Shown here in pieces: positions 1 to 17,235 of a stretch of 64,000 bases of DNA. Numbering within the stretch: position 1 is the first letter of the stretch; every line of letters begins with the position of its first letter. Source of the DNA: Antedon mediterranea (lineage: Eukaryota > Echinodermata > Crinoidea > Comatulida > Antedonidae); assembly GCF_964355755.1 (NCBI RefSeq), contig NC_092675.1, positions 10,119,312 to 10,183,311 on the forward strand. Reading direction: 5' to 3'. The translations under genes were made by a program, and so were the position numbers. The notes under the pieces were generated by a model that was given only the letters and a program-made list of their open reading frames with translations, searched no databases and was not told where the DNA came from.

Positions 1-3000
1 CTAGGTAGTGTTGCACCTTTTTATTGACTTGCCGTTACCAATTAACATCTTCTAAGCTTCACGACTGTTCCATTCCATTAACAGGTAGGTGGGCCTACCG
101 AATCCCACAATTCTTATGAAATGTAATAACATTTTTTTTAAATATATATTCAGTAATAAATGTCATAAAGCAAAGTACGAAAAAATGACAATGTTGTGTG
201 TATCAAGGGGTGGACCACAAAGGAGATACAAAATAAAATAGCTAATATAAAAAGCTAAATAAAAACGATAAAGTAAACCAGTCAGAAAAATTAGCAGAGC
301 TTTCGGGTAACATTGGTCTTTCATCAGTGCAAGCATGGATTAATTATTATTTGTTTGCATTTTTTGTTTCATTATGTGTTTTTTTTAATATTACAGAACA
401 TAGCACTTTTGACATCGTATATAACTTGATGGATGTGTGTGAAATAATTAAAATGATCAAATTATTTACATTGCTATTCTTTGTATATCATAATATAAAC
501 CAAATTCTAGTCAAATATTTTCATTAATTCCAAACTCTTACTATAGTTAACCTGCAGCTGTTTCCGCTAATAAATGCAGTTGCATATTTGTAACAACCCA
601 GATGCCAACTCGTACAGAATTGAGCAGATGCAGTTAAATTTATTTATTTTTTTATGAATTCAAACAAGTGGTAACATACAACAATGCCACAATCAAACAA
701 TTTCAATACAATCACTGTGCCAGAAATAATGCTTAAGTTTGGATAAGGAGTTTGAGAGGTATGAATGAAAATCTCCCTTTGGGTTGTTGCTTAATGAAAT
801 ACGATTATTAATAAACCGATTGCTCGCTAAGAGGTGTGTATTAATACTATTGAGGTGTTTAAATTTGCCCCTAACATTTAGATTAGATTTAGATGATTGA
901 CCTCATCGTTGATGATTAGATTTTTCAACAATCATTTTAAATAATTGACATTGTTTAGTAAAAATAATTCGAGGTAAACTATTATACAAAAGGTGTGATA
1001 TAAACGTGGAAATATCCATATAATGAAATAGAAGTTCATGTATAAGTTCATGTATAAGTTCATGTATAAGTTCATGTGTTCATGTAACGCTATATGTCAT
1101 AACTTTAAAAAAAACTATGATGTCATAACTTTGATGTCTAACTAACTATGATTCGGTTTAACATGAACATTTTCACAATAATAATATTATTGAAAATGTG
1201 TTCGAGCACGGATAATGCACTATGTATACAGGCTCTCATGGGAACGGTGAACTAATTAATATCTACAACTCATTTGTTTTTAAGAGGGAGTCATAATTAT
1301 AGAAGATTTTGATAACATTTTAGTTAATTTTTTTTTTATGAAGTTTTATAATCATACGAAGCCAAATGAAATTATTTGAACATTTTAGTTAATGTTATCT
1401 ATTTAAAAAAAGAAACGAAACTAAGTTTATCCGACTCTCAAAAATTGTTTTGAAGCTTTAAACATTAAGTGTCTAAAGGTGATACATGAAACTTATCAAA
1501 TTTTATTAATACAAATAATTATTTCAATATATGTAATTGTCTTTTATTTTGGACGCTTTAAAATCGTATTCCATCAATGGGCGGGCCTCCTTGACCGTCT
1601 TTTAAGAATAGAGTATTTAATTATCATCCCACTTATATCAACTAATTTTTGTCATTTCATAGACTAAGCGGAGACATACAAAACTGTTAAAACCCTCAAC
1701 CTTGGACAAATATGTCCGTATTTGCTTTTTAAATCTCATTTAAAAACATTTTCACGTATACATCTTATTGCTTATGTTAAATAAATTAGGCTTGTACTTA
1801 TATAAAAAATAAGTCAAGTTTTGCACAGTGATTTTGGAAACTGGATAAAGAATTAAAGAAACATTTTTTTTTTCTTTCGGAAAATAAATTTTAAAAATCT
1901 CTCCCTTTCAAATTTAGTTTTGCAGTTTGCGATTTCAACTACCACTAATATAATTGTTGAACAATTATTTCCAATTACAGTATAAATTTAATTCTTTTTT
2001 AATACATTCTTTTTGTTTATTGTATACTTGAGCTACCTGGTGTAATTGTAGCGCACCTATTTTGCTTTAATTCCTAACATAGGAAAGTGTATTAATAGAA
2101 CCATAGGTCTGATGGATCTGAAGGCGCTCACGCAACCCCTACCATAATTGTTATCAATAACTTTGAAACGATGTAACAGTTAACAAAAATATGATATGAT
2201 TATTGATGAATCAAATTTCGTCTTAAAATCTTTTAAAAGTATAATTACCAATAATTGAATACTCTTCTGAATTTACCCAGTCAGTAAGTCTACATTTGAA
2301 GATTTCAATCAATCAAATTTATTTTCGACTACCTTCAACGTTTGTAGTTTCTTTTCAAAGCGAGAAAATGAGATGATATGCGTGATAGAATACAAAAGTG
2401 AACAAGTGATGGTTGGTCTCTGATTTTATAACAGTTACATTAATGGTTAGGCCTATTTGCTGTGCTTTTGTTAAAATTATCGATTATCATTTGAAGTACT
2501 TAGGACCTCCTCTACATTTAAAGCAGTTTTTGTTCTGTTCAGATGACTTGAGCTATTAATATAATACTTTCTTACATGCAACAGTTCTTAATGATTCGTT
2601 TATCGTGAAATAATTATATCTTTATTGAATAATTATTTGATTGACTTGCAAAAAGAAATCAGAAACGCTTTCAGGTAAGTAATAGCGAAAATAATCAATA
2701 TAATATGGTCGTCCATCAGCGAAATGCATTTATATGAGAGTTAAGTTCTGAGTGTATACTCAAACACACAATAAAAGGTCAATTAAACAATTGTCAAATA
2801 GTTGTGATGCAAATTGATTACTAAATTTGATAATGATCTGATTCAATAATTTAAAGGACGTCATTAAGGGAACTCTACCATAATGATTGAGAAACTGTGA
2901 TAGAGCCATGATTCTGGCTCGATTAAGATTATTGATGATTTTTAAAACGGTTCTTCTGACGAGAACACCTTTTACAATTTTAACCAAACCATATCATCTT

Positions 3001-6000
3001 TTGTACTTTACGTAAAACTATTTAGTTGGTTCCTCTAGATACTTTTTAAATTTTGTAACAGTGGGTTATTTTAAACATTCTCTATCTAAAACTACCGGTA
3101 ATTGTTAAGAAATTATTTAAAATAATAAAAACAATTAAAATTCATTTAGTTTAACAATTCATTAAAAAAATCAACTGGGTTTAAACGCTGCTAAAGGGTT
3201 TCCACAGTCTACAACAGTCAAAATACAAAATATGAAATTAACTTTCATAAAATTACATTGAATAAACTATAATTGTATAAAATTATATCAAATAATAAAT
3301 TTAAATTCATCAATATAAAAATGATGATGAGTATATTTAATTTTAAAAATTAAAAAAAATAATCGGGGGTTTTTATACATTTATAAGCATTTATTTTCTT
3401 CTGGGATTTCCCTCTTTCCATTCATTTTTTTCTTTGTATTATGCTGCTTATTTGTGTATGTTTTTTTAAAAATGGTAATAAAGAAATATAAAGAACATAA
3501 TATACTCGCTGGGATATATTTCTAACGTATTTTTATCAAGCATTTGTTTAAGTTTATAAATGGCAAACTGTTCTAAAATTCTCAACACAAAATACATTCT
3601 AATTTCCATTTTTGAAAGTAACAATTTACGTAGGACAAATATTTACCTTTCTTCCTGCGTCATAGACTGATCCTAGTATTAAGTATTTTATAAGTGATAT
3701 ATTGTTTGAACGAGGTTCTTGTTTTGTATGGGATTTTAGTATTATACCAGATTCGAGATCCGGAAAGACAATCCAATAATTCCAAGATTATGCTGAATAA
3801 AAAGAATATACAATTCTGCTGTTTTTGTATTTTTTTAATCTTTAGCCAAACTTTCTATATTGTATTTATTTAAGATCATCTTAAAGATAAGTTTAAGTAT
3901 TTGAAATAATTTATGATATAGCTTTTCTATTCAAATGTTATAATACCGCATAAATATGGATATTATTCAGACATATTTACAATGTCATTGTTTCCACTCA
4001 GACCTAAACAACAATTGTTTGTTTAACTTGTGCTGTAAATTAATTGAAAATTGATTGGCACTGTGGTTGCCACACGAACAGTGTTCTCCCAGGCTACCTA
4101 AATTACATGAGTTGTTACAAATTAATCCGTTTGGTAAAAGACTGATTAATTATTAAACAATAACCGCAATCAGTCGTTTAGTGGCAAAGTCAAAAACAAC
4201 TTAACGGTTATTGGAAAATTCAACGTGAAACAAAGGAGACGATCTTATCCCGAATTCACCGTTGCTGAACTAATAAAACCTGTTACTGTATTAAAAAGAA
4301 AACGAAAGTTTATTTAATATTTCAAATTTGTTGTAATTAGTTAAACAAAGGCATATCAGAGACACATTTCGCTTGTAACTTGTTGATTTAAACAATTGAT
4401 ATCACATCGGTAAAGAAAAACATGTAATTAATTCGCATTGTTTGTGGACTATAGTATTAATTATGTATTGTGTCTAGTAATTTTTATCAATATTTGTAAC
4501 TGGTATTGTACAAAAAGATCAATCATTCAGGATTCAATAGATCATGTATTATTTCTTCATGTGCTCAACGCGTTTGCTGTAAATCCATCCATGTTTCCGA
4601 AAGTATTTTTCACGTGATCTTTTTTTGTTGTATTGGTCTGTTGGAACTTACATACAATTTTGTTTTTCTTTGTTTAAAAAAAACGGAATGTAGGCCTATT
4701 CAGCACAATAATATCCATCAATAAATTCAAACATCATATAATATATAAATTTACTGTTGTCTATCATAGGTAATTCATTGATAACCGTGGAGCTATAATT
4801 TAATAGTTCCATTATGGTATTATAGTTATAAAACATGATTATGATTGTATACAACTTAAACTCGTTGTCATATGACATCTTTCTTATGACGATAGTAGGC
4901 CGGTTATATCGTTATCTATAAAAGTGAATTAATTCGTTTGAAGTGTAAACATTTAAAACCAAAATCAGTTCTTAATAAATCTTTCTTTGTGCTTAAAAGT
5001 ACTTAACAATTCACCACAACGCCTCCAGTCTCTCTTAAGCCTTGTTTTTAGACAATATTATTTTGTAAACAATAACGCCATTTATAATAATCATTCTAAT
5101 TTTAAGTGGAAATATAATAAGACAATTTTGTAGAAATCAAAGCACTGCGCTCACCTTGTCAAGATAGGAACTATAGTAATAATATGCGCGCTTGATTGCG
5201 ACAAATACTGAATGTACACGTATTATATTCTCCGTGGCGGCCGCACGCCATATCTGTTAAGGGGAGGAACTGATCGTGCCGCACCTACAGATAAACCTTC
5301 GATCTCGGAGCTCAGCATCTTATTAGATTACCTTGTTAAAACCAATGATTTGACAATCCAAGCTACGCTACGTTACAATCGTTTTTTTGTTAAAGACTCA
5401 AATACAAGTTAATACATTAAATTATTTTTATTTATTTTAGTTAACTGGACACTTACTTGAACTTGCAGTCCCATTTCAAAATTTAATCTAATATAATATT
5501 GGTCCCTATGTGGTATGGTGAAATATTATATCAATGAAAATATGAATTTGATACAATAATAAAGCAATAACATTTACAATTATAGAAAAATGTACAAAAA
5601 AAAAAGATTTAAAAATCAATGCGTTTACAAAAAACACATAACCCCAATTAAATTAAAGGCAGAAGCAAATAAAAAAAGAGCAAAAAAAACCCCCAAAAAA
5701 CAAACACAATTTATTACATAATAATAAATCGGTGTGTAGATAATAAAGCACTGGTGAGTTATAAGCCAAACACCCACGTGTTTATCCAATCTTAAAGTCT
5801 TTCTGAAAGTGTTCTTAGATTTCAGTTCACCATACTCTAGGCTTAGAATGGAAATCCTCCTGTAGAGATTTGATAGAAATTGTTGAGACTGAATACAATG
5901 CGAAGAAAGTTCACGTTACAAGCATACATCATATAGCATGCATGGTATGGATTGCTATTACGTTTGGTGAGATAATACCTCAGATTTTGACTTTTGTTGA

Positions 6001-6451
6001 CACAGAGATTATTTGAAGCTTAAACTTATTTTGGCAAATCTCGTCTGAAAAAAGCGCAAAAGTAACGTGGTTTACACGACGAATGAAATAAGTAGATTGA
6101 ACAATTTAAAAAGAGAAGTCGATAAAATAAACTATGTTGGTAATTTACACCATGTTAATTCAGAAGTTTCTCACTATTACACTATGTTTTCTTTTATAGC
6201 CTTTTGTTTCGGGAACAGCAGCTTATATCGCTAGGGAGTTTACTTTTAAATGATGTTGTATCATATTTCATGTATAAAAGAACTTTGGATGTGCAGAATT
6301 ATAAGGTGAATAGTTTTAGAAACTGCCAATCATCACGATTGTACAACTCTAGGCTTACTGTGATGCTTATACTGTTTAAAGATTACATTTGGATGACCTC
6401 CGTACTAGACCATGACCAGCTAAAACTATAGTTTTATATATACATGTAGAC
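1..6451. other. Non-coding AT-rich flank, no gene seen
   Basis: I see no credible gene here. The open frames are short, AT-rich, and lack recognisable domains or convincing splice signals. The only structure noted is a short tandem repeat near 1029-1085. A GC-richer patch around 5230-5330 has an open frame of 66 codons that resembles nothing I know. This could be intergenic DNA or part of a large intron of a gene outside the window. Confidence 0.5.
1029..1085. repeat. Short tandem repeat, about 13-bp unit
   Basis: The unit GTTCATGTATAA occurs about four times in a row with slight variation (the last copies lose part of the unit). It is a small microsatellite or minisatellite with no evident function. 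Confidence 0.75.
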
Positions 6452-7310
6452 AACTTCGCTCGCGTACCATCTAGGTCGTGTCCACAGATGGTTCTCGAAT
6501 ACACAGTAATTTCAGCGTCAAAAAACTGGCGATTTCAAATGTACGTACCGCAGGACTATGAATACATTGTCGTTTTCAGAAACGAATAAATAGACACGAT
6601 GATTAATGTGTGTCTAGAATTAGCACTCTGGGAATCAGACCTACTTCCGAAGGAATAAGTCCAACTTTTTTATTTGAACTCATTTAAACAAACACAATTT
6701 GTGTTTTGTATATAAAATCAGAGTTGAGGGATGGGGAAGAGGGGGAAGAACAATTCATTTTAAATATATTCTTTATCCACTCAGTAACGAAATATTGTTT
6801 TAAATGTTTTAAAGGCCTATCAATAATATAACACTAAACACAGTAAAACATTAACGATTTAATACTTTTTTAAAACTGTCCCTGTTATAGTCGATTGAAA
6901 TAGTAAAGTACATGTAACGATACACTACGAAATTTATATTTTGTATAATTATCAATTAATACAAACGTTGAGAAGCAACTGTCAGTAATAAAGTTTTTAT
7001 TTGTATATGTATATTTATATGTGTTTATATATCCAGCAGTAGAGCCACCCACAGTCACAGTAATAAATGTTCTTTGTATATGTGTTTATATACAGTAACC
7101 ACATTCACAGTAAGGAATATTTCGATTCAAATGGCGACCAAAAATGGTTAATACGTATTTACAATATTGTCAAAGTATTGCAATACTATATCTCAGTTGT
7201 AAGTTTATTCTCCAAGGGCCCATCAATTTACCTACTTGTGTTAAACCAAGGGCTCATAAAATTACCTACAAACTGGTAGTCTGAGAGATTGGAATGTTCC
7301 ATTCATAGCA
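6452..7310 (+). repeat. Interspersed repeat, copy 1 (inverted partner at 53.94-54.96 kb)
   Basis: The first ~490 bases (from CTCGCGTACCATCTAGGTCG) match, in inverted orientation, the segment ending near 54960. Shared blocks include the stretch with TTTCAAATGTACGTACCGCA, the AATAAATAGACAC block, and AACACAGTAAAACATT. A further shared block, GGAATGTTCCATTCAT, occurs at about 7290 here and about 53950 in the partner. The region between is much less similar. No coding capacity was recognised. The family is unknown; a non-autonomous transposon is the simplest reading. Confidence 0.6.
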
Positions 7311-7563
7311 AATCAATAGTAATACAGTAGTGGATAACTATTATATATGTGACATATGTGGCATATTCAGCAAAAACTTTTTTTTTTCAGGGGAAAATAA
7401 ATTTGTAATTGTTATGCAGTAGTATCTATTCATTTTGATTGCCTACTGTACTCATTATCAATAATATAAATTTAATATCAATACCAAGTGAACAACATGT
7501 ACTGTTTAAGACAACTAAACAAGTTCAGTGTAAATAATAGGCCTAATATTTTGATTACATTAC

Positions 7564-7980
7564 ATGAGGATGTCTGGTTTGTGTCAGCAGTCGGTGGCTT
7601 CAGTTTATTGCGAGAACCTGGACAGGCTTTTTGGGATGGTGTTGAGGGATGAAAGTCATCCTGTGAATTCCGTTTTAGGCAGTCTCAGGAGTGCTCGTAG
7701 TGGAAGATTGCGATCCGCGGCTGCTGACACAAACCGATATCTTTTCTCCTTTCTGCCCACAGGTATCAGGAGACATCAGCGACATTCAACCAGATGAGCA
7801 CCATGAAATAATACTATGTAATATGTTCTTGTTGTGAGTTTTTAATATTGGTATTGTTGTATTGTCATGTTATTTTATATATTGTAATTATGATGTATTT
7901 GAAGACGAGCAATGTAAATTTTCTCCTTGTGGGAACGAATAAAGATTATACTTGATACTTGATACTTGATACATGTTGCC
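7564..7980 (+). mobile_element. 5'-truncated LINE 3' end with 7-bp tail repeat
   Basis: The open frame at 7564-7797 ends with a peptide typical of the C-terminus of L2/CR1-like LINE ORF2 proteins: a serine/arginine-rich stretch, then TNRYLFSFLPTGIR. It is followed by a ~150-bp 3' UTR ending in AATAAAG and a short tandem tail of ACTTGAT units (about 7946-7973), the usual microsatellite-like 3' end of this LINE group. No reverse-transcriptase core is present, so this is a dead, 5'-truncated insertion. The clade assignment is inference. Confidence 0.65.
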
Positions 7981-8387
7981 CGCGAGAGACGACGAGTAGG
8001 TCCGATTATAGTTCCATGGTTTCGACATAGATTTGTGTAATAGTGCCCTCTATCTTTTCATGATCTAGGCCTACCAAAGATATATCACAAGAATGAGTAT
8101 TCCGCGATTTTTGCATGAGAAATTTGTAACAGAGAGCTCCAGTGAGTGATGCCCGCCCTCATAAGGGCGGATGTATACATACTAAATAAGACTTGATTTA
8201 ATAGACATGATACATGTCACATTAAATAGAATTATGATGATAGTTTTTGCAATTGTAAACTATTTTATAATACATATTTATTAACAAACTAGTGTTTATT
8301 CACTTTTACAGACAATTATTTACTAACATGCTAAGTTGGGCCTACTTACTGTTGTAGGCCTAGGCCTAGGGGATTACGGTCGCAATG

Positions 8388-9147
8388 CAATACTGTATAA
8401 AGATTTGATGTAAATTAGATATAAATATTCGGCTATACCGTACGTAAATTATTATTGCAATACTGTATAAAGATTTGATGTAAATGAGATATAAAGATTC
8501 GGCAATACCGTACGTAAATTATTAATGCAGTACTGTATAAAGATTCGATAGTATGTAAATGAGATATAAATATACGGCAATACCGTACGTAAATTATTAA
8601 TGCAATACTGTATAAAGACTCGATAGTATGTAAATGAGATATAAAGATTCGGCAATACCTTAATAGTACGTAAATTATTATTGCAATACTGTAAAAAGAT
8701 TCTATGAGATACAAGGATTCAGCAATACCGTACGTAAATTATTAATGCAATACTGTATAAGGATTCGATAGTAAATGAGATATAAATATTCGGCAATACC
8801 GTACGTAAATTATTATATTGCAATACTGTAAAAAGATTCGATAGTATGTAAATGAGATATAAAGATTCGGCAATACCGTACGTAAATTATTATTGCAATA
8901 CTGTATGAAGATTCGATAGTATGTAAATGAGATATAAATATTCGGCAATACCGTACGTAAATTATTATATTGCAATACTGTAAAAAGATTCGATAGTATG
9001 TAAATGAGATATAAAGATTCGGCAATACCGTACGTAAATTATTATTGCAATACTGTATGAAGATTCGATAGTATGTAAATGAGATATAAATATTCGCCAA
9101 TACCGTACGTAAATTATTAATGCAATACTGTATAAAGATTCGATAGG
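8388..9147. repeat. Minisatellite, ~64-81 bp unit, about ten copies
   Basis: Ten copies of a unit containing TACGTAAATTATTA, GCAATACTGTA and AATGAGATATAAA run head to tail. The TACGTAAATT landmark falls at about 8441, 8511, 8586, 8667, 8731, 8802, 8879, 8954, 9031 and 9106. The last part is a higher-order repeat: two alternating unit types (75 and 77 bp) form a 152-bp dimer present twice (8803-8954 and 8955-9106). Diverged remnants continue to about 9390. The repeat lacks stop codons in some minus-strand frames, which makes repetitive but meaningless open frames. Confidence 0.95.
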
Positions 9148-9765
9148 AGAGTGCTCAAGAAACGTCGGGTCAAGAGGATAAAATAAACAAATAAATAAAT
9201 AGTACGTAATAAATGAGACATAGAGGTTCAATAGTATGTAGATTATGATGCAAACGTAAATTATTAATGATTCGATAATATATAATGTAAATATATTTAG
9301 TTAGTTATTAATATTAAAATACAAATAAAATATACATTAATTTATCCGCAGGCAAACTTAATTATTATAGAAATATAAAGATTCGATAGTACATGATTTG
9401 GCTTATATTTATTTGTTTGACCATACACACAGCTGTAACTCAACTCGCCATAGGCCATGGCGTTGACAACGACAATCAAAGATTAAAGCGCACATGGCGT
9501 TCCATACAAATGACGATATTAAACTGGCGGCCGCTTTGGTTGGCGGCCGCTTCGACCATACTCCGGCCTAGGTAGGCCACCACATGTCAGTTGTCATTTT
9601 AAGAAGCATGCAGAGAGTGATGCAGCTTGGCCCATCCATTACATTAACTTTTTGTGTAAGCCTTGACCTGGTAGGTTATACTAGGCTGGCCTAAGTAATA
9701 AAAATGACAGATTATTGACTTAAGCGTTGTAATTTAAGCCTACTAACTAGAGGCCTAAGCTAGCC

Positions 9766-9792
9766 TATCTATATATAGGTAGGCCTAGGCCT
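9766..9792. repeat. TAGGCCTA-rich low-complexity tract
   Basis: A short run of overlapping GGCCTA/TAGGCC units lies immediately left of the first 819-bp transposon copy. The same simple sequence resumes directly after the transposon, so the element appears inserted into this tract. Confidence 0.7.
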
Positions 9793-10611
9793 GGGATATG
9801 ACCGGTTGGGCCGCCGACAAGTTGAGCCGCCGGTAATTTCTATGAAACGCCCAGTGCGTCTTTTACGACATTTCGCGTAGTGATAGAGGGGTGTCCTAGT
9901 ACATAAGTTCATGGTCTTTAGGTTTATTGTGTCATGAAAATAAATAATAATTACATACTACAATTTTGTCGGTTTGAACCGCCATAACAACACAGCAAAG
10001 GAAAGTAGTAATATTTAATAATTTAATTGTTTTTAATCTTTCAAGGTAAAAATGCAGTGCACTCCATAATATTTTTCTCGCGTAAAATCACGTTGTCTCT
10101 CATGACTAATAGAGTATTGATACTCTTCGAATGAGGTTAAATAATTATTGTTTTTTATCTACTATCTTTTAATAATAATATCATATTTTATTGAATTTTA
10201 CAATGTTAATACACAAAATATTTTACTAAAAAACGGTGATTTTATGCAATTATTTTACCGAAAAATGGAGTAGGCCTAGTTCATACAACTGCCGCCTAAG
10301 GGGGCAACATGTTTACGTCATTTTTGGCTAAAAACGATCATTTTCGGTCATGTTTTAGGCCTTATATTTTGGAATCTACAAGTCAGATATTCATAATTAT
10401 TTCTCTTTAATTATAATATTTAATAATATATACTAAAAACCGTGATATATAAACTTTGGAATATACATCGTTATATCTAATAATTAATATAAATAGAACT
10501 TCTATTAAATAGAAACGAGCACCGGCGAAAGTAAGCATTTGGCGTTTCATAGAAAATAACGTTTTTCTGGCGGCGGCTCAACTTGTCGGCGGCTCAACTT
10601 GGCCTAATCCC
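9793..10611. mobile_element. 819-bp non-autonomous DNA transposon, copy 1
   Basis: This segment and 15394-16212 are the same sequence in opposite orientation, with the same 819-bp length and near identity along their whole span. The ends form imperfect terminal inverted repeats of about 40 bp (GGGATATGACCGG at one end, GGGATTAGGCC at the other). Each is followed by tandem copies of AAGTTGAGCCGCCGAC. The flanks are TAGGCCT-rich; CTAGGCCT can be read on both sides as an 8-bp target duplication, but the flank is itself repetitive. No coding capacity. The 8-bp duplication, clearer in copy 2, suggests a hAT-like origin. Confidence 0.9.
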
Positions 10612-10760
10612 TAGGCCTAGCTAAGCTAGTAGGCCCTCCTTCCTACCTAGCCTAGACAGGTAGGCCTAGGCCTACTAGGCATAGTACTACTAGGCTAGGT
10701 AGGCCTAGAAATATAGGCTAGGCCTACCTACTAGCAAGGCATACATGATGAGGCTAGGCC
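10612..10760. repeat. TAGGCCTA-rich low-complexity tract
   Basis: The stretch consists largely of overlapping TAGGCCTA, CTAGGCCT and CTAGCTAGG units, giving a dense field of short palindromes. Similar tracts occur at 26.82-27.19 kb and 27.69-28.23 kb. Confidence 0.8.
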
Positions 10761-10959
10761 TAGATTAGAGTAGTGAGTAGCAGTGGTAGTGGGTTGGGTA
10801 GCCATACCTGCCAACATTTAAGACTTCCAAATCGGTAGTTATGTAATGTATTAGTAGGATGATTGAATGACACCACCTTGGCCGCCTGCTTGCCCCCCGG
10901 AGGGGCCTTCGGCCCTCGAAAAAATTTGTTTTCTGACATTTAAACAAAGAGATTTTGGG

Positions 10960-11400
10960 ACCGTTATCGTTAACGATTCGGCCCACTTTTGGGCCGAAAC
11001 ATCCCCCTTTGTGGGCCGAAACGTCTCACTTTAGACCAAATTCATATTAATTTTTTTTGGTATTTATCAAGTTTTTAAAGGTGTTTTAACAATCCGTATT
11101 TTATTGATATCGACAATGTTGATATAATATATATAATATTTAATAAATTACTAAAAAAACGTAAATTTACATTCAATTTATTACTTCGAAAACCTTGTTT
11201 ATTTCGTGCATTTGCCAAGCGGCCAACAGAGGGCGTAACTTGTTTACATCGTTAACGTGACTAAAAAATGATCATTTTTGACAATGTTTTCAAAATGTCT
11301 TTATAGTCTCGGGCCGAATCGTCCCAGGGCCGAATCGTCCCGGGCCGAATCGTCTCAGGGCCGTATCGTCTCAGGGCCGAATCTTCCCGTTACCGTTATC
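10960..11400. mobile_element. Short non-autonomous DNA transposon with repeated GGGCCGAATCGTC ends, copy 1
   Basis: The ends carry several copies of a GGGCCGAATCGTCTC-like motif, pointing outward on each side. The inverted partner is at 37559-38029. A 9-bp direct repeat, ACCGTTATC, lies at 10960-10968 and 11392-11400 and contains the likely target duplication. The interior shares short blocks with the 819-bp family (TTGTTTACATC, AATGATCATTTT), implying common ancestry. No coding capacity. Confidence 0.8.
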
Positions 11401-11639
11401 ATTACGATAATTTCAGACATAATGGGCCTACACACCAGCTTGATCTTCTGTAAAGGCAGTGTGAAAAAAATTCTAGCTAGTTCAAGAAACATTATTTTAA
11501 TATACTAACTACTGTAGGCTTTATACCGCATTTTATTCCTGATTTTAATTACAAAAAACCCATTTAAAACAAAATACTATCTGATCCTCCACCAGGTACA
11601 CCCGCGCAATTTGTTGTAATACTAATACACACAGTACAC

Positions 11640-11705
11640 CACAGCGAGTCTCTATCTTCCGGCCCCTCGCTCGACTTCCGGTTGACTTTCAACAATGATG
11701 GCGAT
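11640..11705 (+). promoter_or_regulatory. Candidate NUDT13 promoter with two ETS-type sites
   Basis: A locally GC-rich stretch contains two CTTCCGG motifs (the complement of the ETS core CCGGAAG) about 16 bases apart, followed by CAACAATGATGGCG. It lies about 450 bases upstream of the first recognised NUDT13 coding exon, which is itself preceded by a splice acceptor ending TTTAG. A short 5' exon starting here is therefore plausible. This is inference; no TATA box or transcript evidence is available. Confidence 0.35.
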
Positions 11706-12157
11706 TTGACGTGATAGGCTGATAAAATATATAAGATATAGGCTAGATCGTGTTAATTTCGGATAGCATAATAGGATTCATAGGGGATTCGAGATGAAAG
11801 GAAGTAGAGCTTATTGGCTTGAGCTAACTATTATATATAGGCTAATGTAAGTCGGCGATATTATCACTATTCTGTAGTAGTATATAATAATCCTTTTTAA
11901 AAAGTTAAGGTTCGACTTTGTTTACATTGATAGGCCTAGAAAACATTTAATTTATTTTATTAGTATATCTAATTAAGGCGCAATTTAATAAACATTATAA
12001 TAGGCCTACGTATATACAAATTGACTGCTAATACTAATTTAGAAGCACGACGAAAACTCATCCAGCTGTATCCACTAAACAATGAAAATTAATATTTTTA
12101 ATCAATTTATTTTGTTTAATCAATTAATTTGTTTCATTTTAATTTAGGAAATCAAGG

Positions 12158-17235
<5,078 letters not shown>

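Noticed and set aside
5212-5412. 66-codon frame in a GC-richer patch
   Set aside because: No similarity recognised, no supporting splice or promoter signal, and not repeated in the window.
7564-7797. Possible independent small gene
   Set aside because: The peptide and the downstream AATAAA plus 7-bp tandem tail match a LINE 3' end.
8433-9231. Overlapping minus-strand open frames with repeated IYVRYCRIFISHLHT-type peptide
   Set aside because: They arise from the minisatellite unit lacking stops in those frames. No start context, no domain, and the repeat itself explains them.
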